From positions 186,001 through 250,000 of the forward strand of contig NZ_CP114065.1 of assembly GCF_027627575.1 (NCBI RefSeq): a stretch of 64,000 nt of DNA. The letters are read 5' to 3'. The notes below the pieces were generated by a model. It did not search any database, was not told the DNA's origin, and saw only the letters and a program-made list of their open reading frames with translations. Source of the DNA: Kribbella sp. CA-293567 (GTDB lineage Bacteria; Actinomycetota; Actinomycetes; Propionibacteriales; Kribbellaceae). The position numbers and the translations under genes are program-made. Each line of letters opens with the position of its first letter. Position 1 is the first letter of the stretch. Positions 16,292-24,269 of the stretch are shown one piece after another.

Positions 16292-17584
16292 ATGGCGGGT
16301 AGGTATACGCCGAGAACGGTCCTGGCGCACCTGATCCAGCGCCGGAACCAGACCTACTCCGAGATCGTCGCCGAGTTCGTCGAGCTGGGTGGAACCATCA
16401 CCGAGCGGCACCTGCGGCGCCTCGCATCGGGCGAGCGCGCAGGAACCACGCCTCAGACTCGGCGCACCCTGCAACGCATGTTCGGCAAGCCGGTCGAGGA
16501 ACTCCTCGCTCCGTACGTCCCCGAGCCGGCCGCCCAGGTGGTGCCGGCGGCTGCCAGTGGACGGATCACGACAGGTAATGAGATGGAGGTACTCGACATG
16601 GCTGCCAGCCGTGCGCGGGCTTTCGCCCTCGCGGCCCAGACAGGTCTCGGAAGCGAGGCCATGGAACAGGTGTACGACGACGTGAGACACGTCGCGAAGG
16701 CCTACCCGCAGCGCCCGCTGCCGGAGATCCTCGGCCAGCTGGTCGAGACGCAGGACCTGGTCTTCGCGCTGTTGGAGAGCCGGCAGCGTCCGGAACACCT
16801 GCGGCAGCTGTACTTCCTCGGCGGCGTGACCGGTGGTCTGCTGGCCAAGGCTTCCCACGACCTCGGCAACCCCCACGCCGCGCTGACCCAGGCCAGGACC
16901 GCGTTCCTGTGCGCCGACAACGCCGACCACCACGGCCTGCGCGCGTGGGTGCGCGGACTGCAGTCGCTGGTCTCGTACTGGGCCGGCAACCCGCACGACT
17001 CCGTCCGGTACGCCCAACTGGGCGCCGGATACGCCGAGCAGGCCAACAGCACCACCGGCGTCTGGCTTCCGGTGAGCGAGGCCCGGGCCTGGGCCGCCCT
17101 GGGCAACGCCGACGCCGCCCGGGCCGCCCTGGTCCGCGCGGAGAACGCGTGGGGCTCGGTGCAGGCCGACGAGCTCGACGAGATGGGCGGTCTCTGCACC
17201 TTCGGCCGCAATCGGCAGCTGTACTACGCGGCCGACGCGCTCGCCTGGCTTCCGGGTGAGGTCGAGACCGCGGAGCAGTATTCTCGGCAGGCAGTGGACG
17301 CCTACACCGACCAGTCGCACCCCGAGTGGGCCTTCGGCGACGCCGCCGGCAGCCACGCCGCCATGGCCATCACCCGGATCGCGAACGGTGAGCTGGAGGG
17401 CGCGGCCGACGCGCTCGCGCCGGTCCTCGGGCTGCCCGCCGAGCGCCGGATCAACGGGGTCGTGCACTCGGCCCGCCGGGTGCACCAGGCGCTGCGGCAG
17501 TCCGGCCACGGCGACGACGCGCGCGAACTCCAGGAAGAGATCGAAATGTTCACCCGTACGCCGATGCAGACCTTCCCGCAGTAG
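16292..17584 (+). CDS. HTH-TPR transcriptional regulator
   Basis: A 430-residue protein with GGGAGGA just before ATG 16292. The N-terminal ~75 residues look like an atypical helix-turn-helix (QTYSEIVAEFVELGG, ITERHLRRLASGERAG). A linker leads to a helical-repeat region of about 300 residues with TPR-like units (DLGNPHAALTQARTAFL, VRYAQLGAGYAEQAN, ALGNADAARAALVRAENAW). Such actinobacterial HTH-TPR proteins often respond to small peptides or to partner proteins encoded nearby; that is family knowledge, not shown here. The phased repeats 70 nt upstream make autoregulation and control of the divergent 63-residue gene likely. Confidence 0.75.
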   Translation: MAGRYTPRTVLAHLIQRRNQTYSEIVAEFVELGGTITERHLRRLASGERAGTTPQTRRTLQRMFGKPVEELLAPYVPEPAAQVVPAAASGRITTGNEMEVLDMAASRARAFALAAQTGLGSEAMEQVYDDVRHVAKAYPQRPLPEILGQLVETQDLVFALLESRQRPEHLRQLYFLGGVTGGLLAKASHDLGNPHAALTQARTAFLCADNADHHGLRAWVRGLQSLVSYWAGNPHDSVRYAQLGAGYAEQANSTTGVWLPVSEARAWAALGNADAARAALVRAENAWGSVQADELDEMGGLCTFGRNRQLYYAADALAWLPGEVETAEQYSRQAVDAYTDQSHPEWAFGDAAGSHAAMAITRIANGELEGAADALAPVLGLPAERRINGVVHSARRVHQALRQSGHGDDARELQEEIEMFTRTPMQTFPQ

Positions 17585-17592
17585 CAGGCGGG

Positions 17593-18129
17593 ATGGATCC
17601 CCTCACCGGCGACGGCATCAGGTTGCGCGAGTTCAGGCTCGACGACCTGGACGACTACCTGGCCGTCGTCGGTGATGACCGGGTCACCAGTTGGCTGTCC
17701 TTCGACAGCCGCGACCGCGCCGCCGCCGAGAAGCAACTCGGGGGCATGGTGGAGCGCGCGGCGCTCGCCGATCGGCCGGACTACACCCTCGCCGTCACCC
17801 GCCTCGACGACGACCGGCTGATCGGTTTCGCCCGTCTCGGGCCCACCGGCGTCCAGGCGGCCCACCTCGGTTACGCGATCGCCGCCGGCCACTGGGGTCA
17901 CGGCTACGCCACCGCCGCGGCCCGGACGCTGGTGAATTTCGCCTTCGGGCCGCTCGCACTGCACCGCGTCAGCGCCGCCATCGGCCCGGAGAACCTGGCC
18001 TCGGTCGCCGTGGTCAAACGCCTCGGGTTCAGCTACGAAGGACGCATCCGCCACCACGTCTTCACCAACGGCGACTGGCGTGATTCCCTGCTCTACTCGC
18101 TGCTGGCGACCGAGTTCCGGGCTGACTGA
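17593..18129 (+). CDS. GNAT acetyltransferase, RimJ/RimL type
   Basis: Acetyl-CoA-dependent N-acetyltransferase of 178 residues, starting 8 nt after the regulator's stop and so probably cotranscribed. The order is typical of RimJ/RimL-like enzymes: GDGIRLREFRLDDLDDYLAV at the start, then LGYAIAAGHWGHGYATAAARTLVNF with the acetyl-CoA loop, ENLASVAVVKRLGFSYEG and a C-terminal WRDSLLYSLL. The substrate could be a protein N-terminus or a small amine. The last 37 bases overlap the convergent membrane-protein gene. Confidence 0.85.
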   Translation: MDPLTGDGIRLREFRLDDLDDYLAVVGDDRVTSWLSFDSRDRAAAEKQLGGMVERAALADRPDYTLAVTRLDDDRLIGFARLGPTGVQAAHLGYAIAAGHWGHGYATAAARTLVNFAFGPLALHRVSAAIGPENLASVAVVKRLGFSYEGRIRHHVFTNGDWRDSLLYSLLATEFRAD

Positions 18130-19142
18130 GACCGGCGGCTGACGGTGATCGCAACGATCCCGATCAACGTCGCGGCCCCGATGACAGCAACCAGCACAAT
18201 GACCACACCGAGCGGCAGGACAGTGTCGTAGCCCCGGAGCGAGTCGAAGTAGAACAGCAGCAGCCAGGGCATCGAGTTCACCGCGAGTGCCGTTGCCCAA
18301 GCCCGGCTGCCGCCGCTCAGCAGGACGGTGACGGCGATCGCCAGCAGGCCGATGCCCAGCAGGATCCCGGCACTGAACCACAGCAGGAGCTGATCGGGCG
18401 ATCGGTAGAAGAACCACGAATCGGTGTTCAACGCGGAGGCGCCGATGGGCAGGGCGCCGATGGTGGGGAGTGCCCCGAGGAAGATGACCAGACCGCGAGA
18501 TCTGGCGCGGCCGGGGTCGCCGGAGTGGCCGGCGGGCTCGCGGGCGCCGTCGATCGCCGAGTCCGCACTCCAGGCGTTCGGCCACCGCGGTTCGCCGAGG
18601 GCGGCGAGCGCAGCGATCAGCGCTGTGAAGCCGAGAATTCCTCCGGGAGGCCGGGTGAAGCCGAAGCCGGAGGCGAGTTGCTCGATCGGCGGCAGCATGA
18701 TCGCCAGGGCACTGATACCGCTGAAGGCCGCTAGCCACCGGGCCGCGGTTGCTCGGCCTAGAGCTGCGGCAAGAGCAGCGAGCAGGCCGGCCAGGAAGCA
18801 GATCGATCCGGTGGTCAGATTGCCGATCGGCGAGGGCACCATGCTGGTCTGCGGGTCCCAGGGGGCCCATTCGCCGAAGATCAGGAATGTACTGCTGATC
18901 GCGGCGAGCAGCGGCGCGGCGATTACCGACACTCGGTTGCGGATCCCCTGGATCAGGGTCGGCGGGCCCGCCTGGGTGAAGCGGACCCGGGCGGCGTGGG
19001 CTGCCAGGTTGAGCAGGTCTCTTGGGTCGGTGCGACCGCTGGCCCCGGCGGAGTCGAGCAGCAGACCGAGCGCTTCCTCGCCGTGCTGCTCGCGCCACCA
19101 GCGCGGATAACACCGGAGTACTGCGCGGTGCAGGGCGCTCAC
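18093..19142 (-). CDS. Polytopic membrane protein of unknown function
   Basis: A 349-residue protein from GTG 19142, which overlaps the PadR stop (GTGA), so the two form an operon. A short N-terminal segment typical of PadR-linked membrane proteins (LHRAVLRCYPRWWREQHGEEAL) is followed by about eight hydrophobic helices (for example GSICFLAGLLAALAAALG and LGVVIVLVAVIGAATLIGIV). Genes of this kind commonly follow PadR regulators in actinobacteria, but no transport or enzymatic motif is visible. Confidence 0.75.
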   Translation of the reverse strand: MSALHRAVLRCYPRWWREQHGEEALGLLLDSAGASGRTDPRDLLNLAAHAARVRFTQAGPPTLIQGIRNRVSVIAAPLLAAISSTFLIFGEWAPWDPQTSMVPSPIGNLTTGSICFLAGLLAALAAALGRATAARWLAAFSGISALAIMLPPIEQLASGFGFTRPPGGILGFTALIAALAALGEPRWPNAWSADSAIDGAREPAGHSGDPGRARSRGLVIFLGALPTIGALPIGASALNTDSWFFYRSPDQLLLWFSAGILLGIGLLAIAVTVLLSGGSRAWATALAVNSMPWLLLFYFDSLRGYDTVLPLGVVIVLVAVIGAATLIGIVAITVSRRSQSARNSVASSE

Positions 19143-19483
19143 GCGACACCACCCCCGGTCGCCGGACGCAACCGGAGGCGGCGGACAGCCTGGTCGGCGT
19201 TGGACTGGAGACGGGCGGCCTCGGTGGCGAGCGACTCGGCGCCGGCGTCCGTGAGTTCGTAGTACCGGCGGAGTCGGCCGTCGACGACCTCCTCGCCCGC
19301 CGGCCGGACCAGGCCTTCGTCGCGCAGGCGGTCGAGGGCGGCGTACAGCGTGCCTGGGCGGAGGGTGACGCGGCCACTGGACAGGCCGGACACCTCGGTG
19401 ATCACCGCGTAGCCGTGTTTCCGGCCGTCGGCGAGCGCTGCCAGGACGAGAAACGTCGGCTCGCGCATCTCGGAGGAAGACAT
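19139..19483 (-). CDS. PadR-family transcriptional regulator
   Basis: A 114-residue winged-helix repressor: REPTFLVLAALADGRKHGYAVI (in two parts, residues 7-28), LRPGTLYAALDRLRDEGLV as recognition helix and wing, then GRLRRYYELTDAGAESLATE. ATG 19483 fits the family start and lies 7 nt after a TATTGT -10 box on the minus strand; a second ATG at 19468 is less likely. It should control itself and the overlapping membrane-protein gene. Confidence 0.88.
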   Translation of the reverse strand: MSSSEMREPTFLVLAALADGRKHGYAVITEVSGLSSGRVTLRPGTLYAALDRLRDEGLVRPAGEEVVDGRLRRYYELTDAGAESLATEAARLQSNADQAVRRLRLRPATGGGVA

Positions 19484-19552
19484 GAGATGAACAATAGTCA
19501 GACCATCGGTATATGACAATGATCGACCCATAAGGCCCTCTATGCTTTTGCC
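19484..19552. promoter_or_regulatory. Divergent leaderless promoters (padR and PHP gene)
   Basis: On the minus strand TATTGT (19491-19496) ends 7 nt before the padR ATG. On the plus strand TATGCT (19541-19546) ends 6 nt before ATG 19553. Neither gene has a Shine-Dalgarno sequence. The 69-bp gap is short and AT-richer than its surroundings. Confidence 0.5.
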
Positions 19553-21205
19553 ATGACAAAGCAGCAGGTGCCTGCCTGGGCCGATCCTGAGGTTCCGGAA
19601 GAGACACTGGATCCGCAGGGGGTCTCGCGGCGCGGGTTGATCCGGGGCGCCGGGATGCTGGGGGTCGGTTTCGCTGCTGCAGGAGTGGGCGCGGCTGAGG
19701 CGGCGGCCGGCGGCGGTACGGCGTATGGGGATCCTGAGCTGGTTTATCTGGTCGGCGATCACCACGTTCACAGCCGCTACAGCCACGACGCGAAGTACGA
19801 CTTCACCCAGCTCGCGCAGCGGGGGGCGCAGTTCGGGCTGGACTGGATGGCGTTCACCGAGCACAGCAACTTCGGGCACGCCGACCGCGGCGCGCAGGCG
19901 GAGAACGCGGAGGTGCTGAAGGCGCGGGCGGAGAACCCGCGGATGCTGATCTTCCAGGGCCTCGAGTGGTACATCCCGGCCGCTGAGCACGGCACCATCC
20001 TGGTCGCACCCGGACCGAACAACGTCGCGTTGCTCCAGCAGTTCGAGCGCGAGTACGACGGCAAGCTGACCGGCCGCGCCGCCGACACGGCCGAGAACGA
20101 GCTGCACGCGCTCAAAGCGCTGCACTGGCTGGCCGCGCAGAAGAAGAGCGGGTTCGTCGACGACGTGCTCGCGCTGGCGAACCACCCACTGCGACTGGGG
20201 ATCGACGCTCCGCACGAGCTGCGAGGCTGGCGCGACACCGGAGTACTGATCGGCATGGAGGGTGCGCCCGGATCCCAGGGTGACGCCGAACCGGCCTGGG
20301 TCGCCTTCCGCGGCGCGACGAACTCGCAGCGCGGTGAGTATGTGAACAACCCCGGCACCGGGAGCTTCCCGGGGTACCCGAACGACGCCTACCGGACGTA
20401 CGGCGGCTTCGACTGGGCGACGGCGACAGTGGGCGGGCTGTGGGACGCCATGCTCGCCGAGGGGAAGCTGTTCTCGATCACCTCCAACAGTGACAACCAC
20501 CGAACCATCTGGGACACCTGGAAGGACGGCGTGTTCCCGGAGGGACAGAACTTCGACTCGCTCGGGTGGAAGCCGTCCCCGACCGACGCTGGTACGCCGC
20601 AAGCGGGCAGCGACTTCTGGCCCGGTCAGTTCAGCCGGACGCACGTGGGGGTCACCAAGTACGGCTACCTGGACGTGATGGCCGGCCTGCGAGCCGGGCG
20701 GGTCTGGGTGGATCACGGTCAACTGGTGGACGGCATCGACGTCCGGGTGGCGCCGGCCGGGTCGTCGCGGCGTGGAGTCACGCTGGGCGGGCGGTTGAAG
20801 GTACGGCGTACCGAGCGGCTGGAACTGCGGGTCACGGTGACCAGTGCGACTCGACCTAACTTCCACGGTCTACTGCCACGACTGGCTCACCTGGACGTCA
20901 TCCGCGGCGTAGTGACCGGCAGTGCGCCCGATAAGGACAGCTGGCGCGCTCCGGACACCCGCGTGGTCGAACAGGTCGACGTACGCCGGAAGACGGGAAC
21001 CTACACGCTGCGCATCCCGCTCGGCCGGGCCGAGCGGTCCCACTACCTGCGCCTACGTGGCAGTGACGGCCGACGGAACGGTCCTGGCTACCTGGGCCGC
21101 CAGATCGACCCGGCCGGACCGATTCGGCATCCGAACGGTGACGGCGACCCGTGGCTCGACACCTGGCTCTACACGAACCCGGTGTTCGTGGAGGTGAGCC
21201 GGTGA
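19553..21205 (+). CDS. Secreted PHP-domain phosphoesterase-like protein
   Basis: A 550-residue protein with a twin-arginine signal (SRRGLIRGAGMLGVGFAAAG, residues about 25-45) for folded export. The PHP metal-binding start GDHHVHSRYSHDAKYDF follows, then FTEHSNFGH, FQGLEWYIPAAEHG and ITSNSDNHR further on, giving the His/Asp ligands of a trinuclear metal site. The C-terminal ~150 residues look like a beta domain. PHP domains hydrolyse phosphate esters; an exported one may act on nucleotides or phospho-polymers outside the cell (inference). Confidence 0.83.
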   Translation: MTKQQVPAWADPEVPEETLDPQGVSRRGLIRGAGMLGVGFAAAGVGAAEAAAGGGTAYGDPELVYLVGDHHVHSRYSHDAKYDFTQLAQRGAQFGLDWMAFTEHSNFGHADRGAQAENAEVLKARAENPRMLIFQGLEWYIPAAEHGTILVAPGPNNVALLQQFEREYDGKLTGRAADTAENELHALKALHWLAAQKKSGFVDDVLALANHPLRLGIDAPHELRGWRDTGVLIGMEGAPGSQGDAEPAWVAFRGATNSQRGEYVNNPGTGSFPGYPNDAYRTYGGFDWATATVGGLWDAMLAEGKLFSITSNSDNHRTIWDTWKDGVFPEGQNFDSLGWKPSPTDAGTPQAGSDFWPGQFSRTHVGVTKYGYLDVMAGLRAGRVWVDHGQLVDGIDVRVAPAGSSRRGVTLGGRLKVRRTERLELRVTVTSATRPNFHGLLPRLAHLDVIRGVVTGSAPDKDSWRAPDTRVVEQVDVRRKTGTYTLRIPLGRAERSHYLRLRGSDGRRNGPGYLGRQIDPAGPIRHPNGDGDPWLDTWLYTNPVFVEVSR

Positions 21206-21244
21206 CGATGGTCGAGGGTTTGGAGTGGTGGGGAGACTGGACGT

Positions 21245-22138
21245 ATGTCCGTCACCCCGCAGGAGAAGGTGCTCAACCCGTTGAGAGACGGGCTCGCACG
21301 GATGATCATGACCAAGGTGGCCGGCCCGGATCCTCGGGCCGAGCGGGACCGCGTTCACAACACCCCAGGGCCTAGGTGGTTCGCGCCGGACCGGCCGATC
21401 CGGCGGGTGCACGGCGACGCCTCCATGTTCGCCGGCGGACTGCGGGCGCTGCTGCTGCAGTCGCTGCATCCATCGGCGATGGCTGCGGTGTCGGCGCATT
21501 CGGGCTACCGCGGAGATCCATGGGGGCGACTGCAGCGGACCAGCTACTTCCTGGCGATCACCACGTACGGCGCTGACGCCGATGCGAGTGAGGCGGTTGC
21601 CCGGGTCCGGGCGGTGCACGAGCGAGTGCGCGGGACCAGCCCGGACGGTGTTCGCTACAGGGCCTCCGACCCGCACCTGCTGAAGTGGGTGCACCTGGCT
21701 GAGGTGGACAGCTTCCTCGCAGCACACCAGCAGTACGGCGCTGCGCCGCTCGACGCTGCCGAGCAGGACGGGTATGTCGAGGACACTGCGCGAGTGGCCC
21801 GGGCACTGGGCGTTGTAGACCCGCCGAGCACTCAGGTGGAGCTGCGACAGATGCTCGACGAGTACAGGCCAGAGCTACGCGGTACGACGGAAGCTCGGCA
21901 GGCGGCGCGCTTCATCCTCGTGCACCCGCCGGTGCCGCTCGCCGCGAGACCCGCGTACGCCGTACTGACGGCTGCGGCGGTCGGCCTGTTGCCTTGGTGG
22001 ACGCGGTGGCCGCTGCGGCTGCCACTCCTGCCGCTGGCCGAGGGCACGGTGGTGCGGGCTGCGGGCGACGGCTTGACCAGAACGATTCGCTGGGCGTTGA
22101 CCTCGCCGACACTGGGCTCGATCGAGCCGGGCCGCTGA
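21245..22138 (+). CDS. MpaB/DUF2236-family oxygenase-like protein
   Basis: A 297-residue protein of the family that includes latex-clearing protein Lcp and MpaB', probably haem-binding: RRVHGDASMFAGGLRALLLQ and SLHPSAMAAVSAHSGYRGDP near the N-terminus, FLAITTYG, and KWVHLAEVDSFLAAHQQYG in the middle. GGGGAGA precedes ATG 21245. It begins 39 nt after the PHP gene and may be cotranscribed with it. The substrate is unknown. Confidence 0.82.
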   Translation: MSVTPQEKVLNPLRDGLARMIMTKVAGPDPRAERDRVHNTPGPRWFAPDRPIRRVHGDASMFAGGLRALLLQSLHPSAMAAVSAHSGYRGDPWGRLQRTSYFLAITTYGADADASEAVARVRAVHERVRGTSPDGVRYRASDPHLLKWVHLAEVDSFLAAHQQYGAAPLDAAEQDGYVEDTARVARALGVVDPPSTQVELRQMLDEYRPELRGTTEARQAARFILVHPPVPLAARPAYAVLTAAAVGLLPWWTRWPLRLPLLPLAEGTVVRAAGDGLTRTIRWALTSPTLGSIEPGR

Positions 22139-22221
22139 CCGAGCGCCGGATCGCGGACGGTTCCCTCGCATTGTTTGCGGCGAGAAGTGCGCCCGGAGGG
22201 ATGATTGGCTCCGGACGCCGG

Positions 22222-22233
22222 TAGCTTGGTCCT
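22222..22233 (+). promoter_or_regulatory. Leaderless -10 box of the ROK gene
   Basis: TAGCTT (22222-22227) ends 6 nt before GTG 22234 and no ribosome-binding site is present, so the mRNA probably starts at the GTG. Confidence 0.5.
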
Positions 22234-23457
22234 GTGCCGAAGCGCTCGAACCGCCCGCTGCCGCTCGCTACTCCGGCGGGGGTCGAGGTGCTGACCAGGA
22301 TTCTGACCCAGGGACCGATCCCGCGGGTCGAGATCGCCCGCCGGACGGGCCTGTCGCAGGCGGCCGTCACCAAGGCCGTCGCGCCGTTGATCGAGGCGGG
22401 ATTCGTGACCGACCAGCCGGTCGCCGGACCGGTCGACGAGAGTACGCCGAGCCGGGCCGAGCTGGGGATCGGGCGGCCGGTCAGCCCGTTGACCGTCGTA
22501 CCGGACAGCATCTCGGTGATCGGGCTGAAGGTGACGCCGACCGAGCTGATCGGGGTGACGACCGACTTCCGGGCCGGGATCCGCACCGTCCGGCATCAGC
22601 AGCTGACCGATCTGTCGCCCGAGGCGGTGATCAAACGGCTGGCCGAGCTGGCGAAGGAGCTGCTCGAGACCCTGGACGATTCGGCCGGACCACTGATCGG
22701 GATCGGCGTCGCGGTGTCGGGTGATGTCGACGCGCGGCACGGGGTGGTGCGGGACTCGCCGTTCATGGGCTGGCGCGACATCCCGCTGGCGACGCTGCTG
22801 ACCGACCAGGTCAAGGTCCCGGTGGTGGTGTCGAACGACGTGCGGGCGCTGACGGTGGCCGAGCACTGGTTCGGGGTCGGGGTGGATGCCGACTCGTTCG
22901 CGGTGGTGACGATCGGGTCGGGGGTCGGCTGCGGGCTCTACATCAACGGCGAGGTGGTGTCGGGAGCGCACGGGGTGTCGGGCGAGCTGGGGCATCTGCC
23001 GCTCGCGCCCGGTGACCTGGTGTGCACGTGCGGACGACGGGGGTGCGTCGAGACGGTGGCTTCGTCGGACGCGATCCTGGCGCGGGTGCGCGAAACGACC
23101 GGCCGGCCGGAGCTGGACCTGTCCGGGGCGATCGAATTGGCCCACAGCGGCGATCCGCAGGCACGGGAGGCGTTCGACCGGGCCGGTGAGGTGATCGGAT
23201 CGGCCCTGGCCGCGATGGTGAATCTGGTCGGGCCCGAGCTGGTGGTGATCGCCGGTGAGGGGGTCGCCGACTACGACCTGTACGACCAGCGGATGCGGCA
23301 GACCTTCGGTGAGCACGCGTTCGGTGCGGCCGGGGACTGCCGGCTGATGCTTCGCTCACACACGTTCGACGACTGGGCGCGGGGTGCCGCGACCACGGTC
23401 ATCCGCTCCTACGTGCGGGGCGAACCGCCGCTCAGCAGGCAACCACACGGCTCTTGA
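22234..23457 (+). CDS. ROK-family transcriptional regulator
   Basis: A 407-residue sugar-responsive repressor. The N-terminal winged helix (GPIPRVEIARRTGLSQAAVTK, in a stretch of about 60 residues) is fused to a ROK kinase-fold domain with IGIGVAVSGDVDARHGVV, the ASKHA block TIGSGVGCGLYINGE, and the zinc motif CTCGRRGCVE at residues 264-273. No sugar-transport genes adjoin it, so its target may lie elsewhere or include itself. A good hairpin follows the stop. Confidence 0.88.
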   Translation: MPKRSNRPLPLATPAGVEVLTRILTQGPIPRVEIARRTGLSQAAVTKAVAPLIEAGFVTDQPVAGPVDESTPSRAELGIGRPVSPLTVVPDSISVIGLKVTPTELIGVTTDFRAGIRTVRHQQLTDLSPEAVIKRLAELAKELLETLDDSAGPLIGIGVAVSGDVDARHGVVRDSPFMGWRDIPLATLLTDQVKVPVVVSNDVRALTVAEHWFGVGVDADSFAVVTIGSGVGCGLYINGEVVSGAHGVSGELGHLPLAPGDLVCTCGRRGCVETVASSDAILARVRETTGRPELDLSGAIELAHSGDPQAREAFDRAGEVIGSALAAMVNLVGPELVVIAGEGVADYDLYDQRMRQTFGEHAFGAAGDCRLMLRSHTFDDWARGAATTVIRSYVRGEPPLSRQPHGS

Positions 23458-23494
23458 TCCGGAGGCGACTGCCACCGCCCGTGAAGGGACCTGC

Positions 23495-23528
23495 CGAAGT
23501 GCCCCTCCCGGCTGGGAAGGGCACTTCG
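23495..23528. terminator. Bidirectional terminator hairpin
   Basis: CGAAGTGCCC and GGGCACTTCG (10 bp) enclose an inner TCCC/GGGA stem. It lies between the convergent ROK and ParA-like genes, so it can serve both. Confidence 0.7.
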
Positions 23529-23536
23529 CGCGCCGG

Positions 23537-24133
23537 TCAACTGCGGGCGGCGGCCAGGATCTTTCGCCAGACCTTGCGGTAGGACTCGAGGCCGTCCTCG
23601 GCCAGCGGGCCGGTGGGGCCCGCGGTGATCGAGACTCGCTCGGGGATGGTGCCCCAGACAGGGATGTTCTCCTCGGCGTAAAGCTGCATGGCTTCCTGGT
23701 AGCTGCGGGTGTACGTGCGGGCCGAGCAGATCACCAGGCCGACCGGGATGTCCTTCGGGACCAGCTCCAGGACCGCCCGCACGCGAGGGGTCTCGACGCC
23801 GCCGACGCGGGTCGGGATGACCACCATCCGGGCCCGGTCGAGGGCTTTGTTGAGCAGGCGCTCGTGCGAGGGCGGCATGTCCACCACCCCGATGCCCTCG
23901 GGTGGCACCCGGTCCAGGGCCTTGGTCAGGAGTCGCTCGGTCGGCGCCTCGGCGATCTCGATCCTGGCCAGGTGGTCGTCGTCGGAGTCGGCGATCCAGT
24001 CGGCCGCGCTTCCCTGCGGATCGGCGTCGATGAGGGTGGCTGTACGACGGTTGGAAGATGCCAGCGCGGCCAAGTACACCGACGTGGTTGTCTTGCCGAC
24101 CCCGCCCTTCAGTGCAGCTGTCACGATGATCAT
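23537..24133 (-). CDS. Orphan ParA/Soj-like ATPase
   Basis: A 198-residue deviant-Walker ATPase: KGGVGKTTTSVYLAAL at residues 9-24 with the signature first lysine, switch-I DADPQGSAADW, and Walker B-like GIGVVDMPPS. The usual Asp of switch II is kept as VVDMPP. It lacks the N-terminal HTH of plasmid ParA and no parB is adjacent, so it is unlikely to be the chromosome-segregation ParA. Similar short ParA-like ATPases position cargo proteins; the cargo here is unknown. Confidence 0.85.
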   Translation of the reverse strand: MIIVTAALKGGVGKTTTSVYLAALASSNRRTATLIDADPQGSAADWIADSDDDHLARIEIAEAPTERLLTKALDRVPPEGIGVVDMPPSHERLLNKALDRARMVVIPTRVGGVETPRVRAVLELVPKDIPVGLVICSARTYTRSYQEAMQLYAEENIPVWGTIPERVSITAGPTGPLAEDGLESYRKVWRKILAAARS

Positions 24134-24196
24134 GGGACCGACGCTACCCGCTCGGACCCGATTTCCGGCGTGTCGTCGGCGTTGCTCGCGCGCCGC

Positions 24197-24224
24197 GTGA
24201 TAATTGCCGACAGCCCCCGTACAA
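24197..24224 (-). promoter_or_regulatory. Possible promoter of the ParA-like gene
   Basis: On the minus strand TTGTAC (24219-24224) and TATCAC (24197-24202) are separated by 16 bp, about 60 nt before the ATG at 24133. Confidence 0.35.
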
Positions 24225-24246
24225 GCTCAACCACCCTTCAACCTGT

Positions 24247-24263
24247 CCGGCCGCCGCGGCCGG
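24247..24263 (-). terminator. Short GC hairpin after the imine-reductase-like gene
   Basis: CCGGCCG and CGGCCGG with loop CCG lie 7 nt beyond the end of the gene at 24270. The compact stem would stop transcription on the minus strand. Confidence 0.5.
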
Positions 24264-24269
24264 TACCGG

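Noticed and set aside
23537..24133. ParA-like gene considered as the chromosomal parA near oriC
   Set aside because: It lacks the N-terminal region and has no adjacent parB or parS-like sequence; the oriC-linked marker genes are 39 kb away at the other end.
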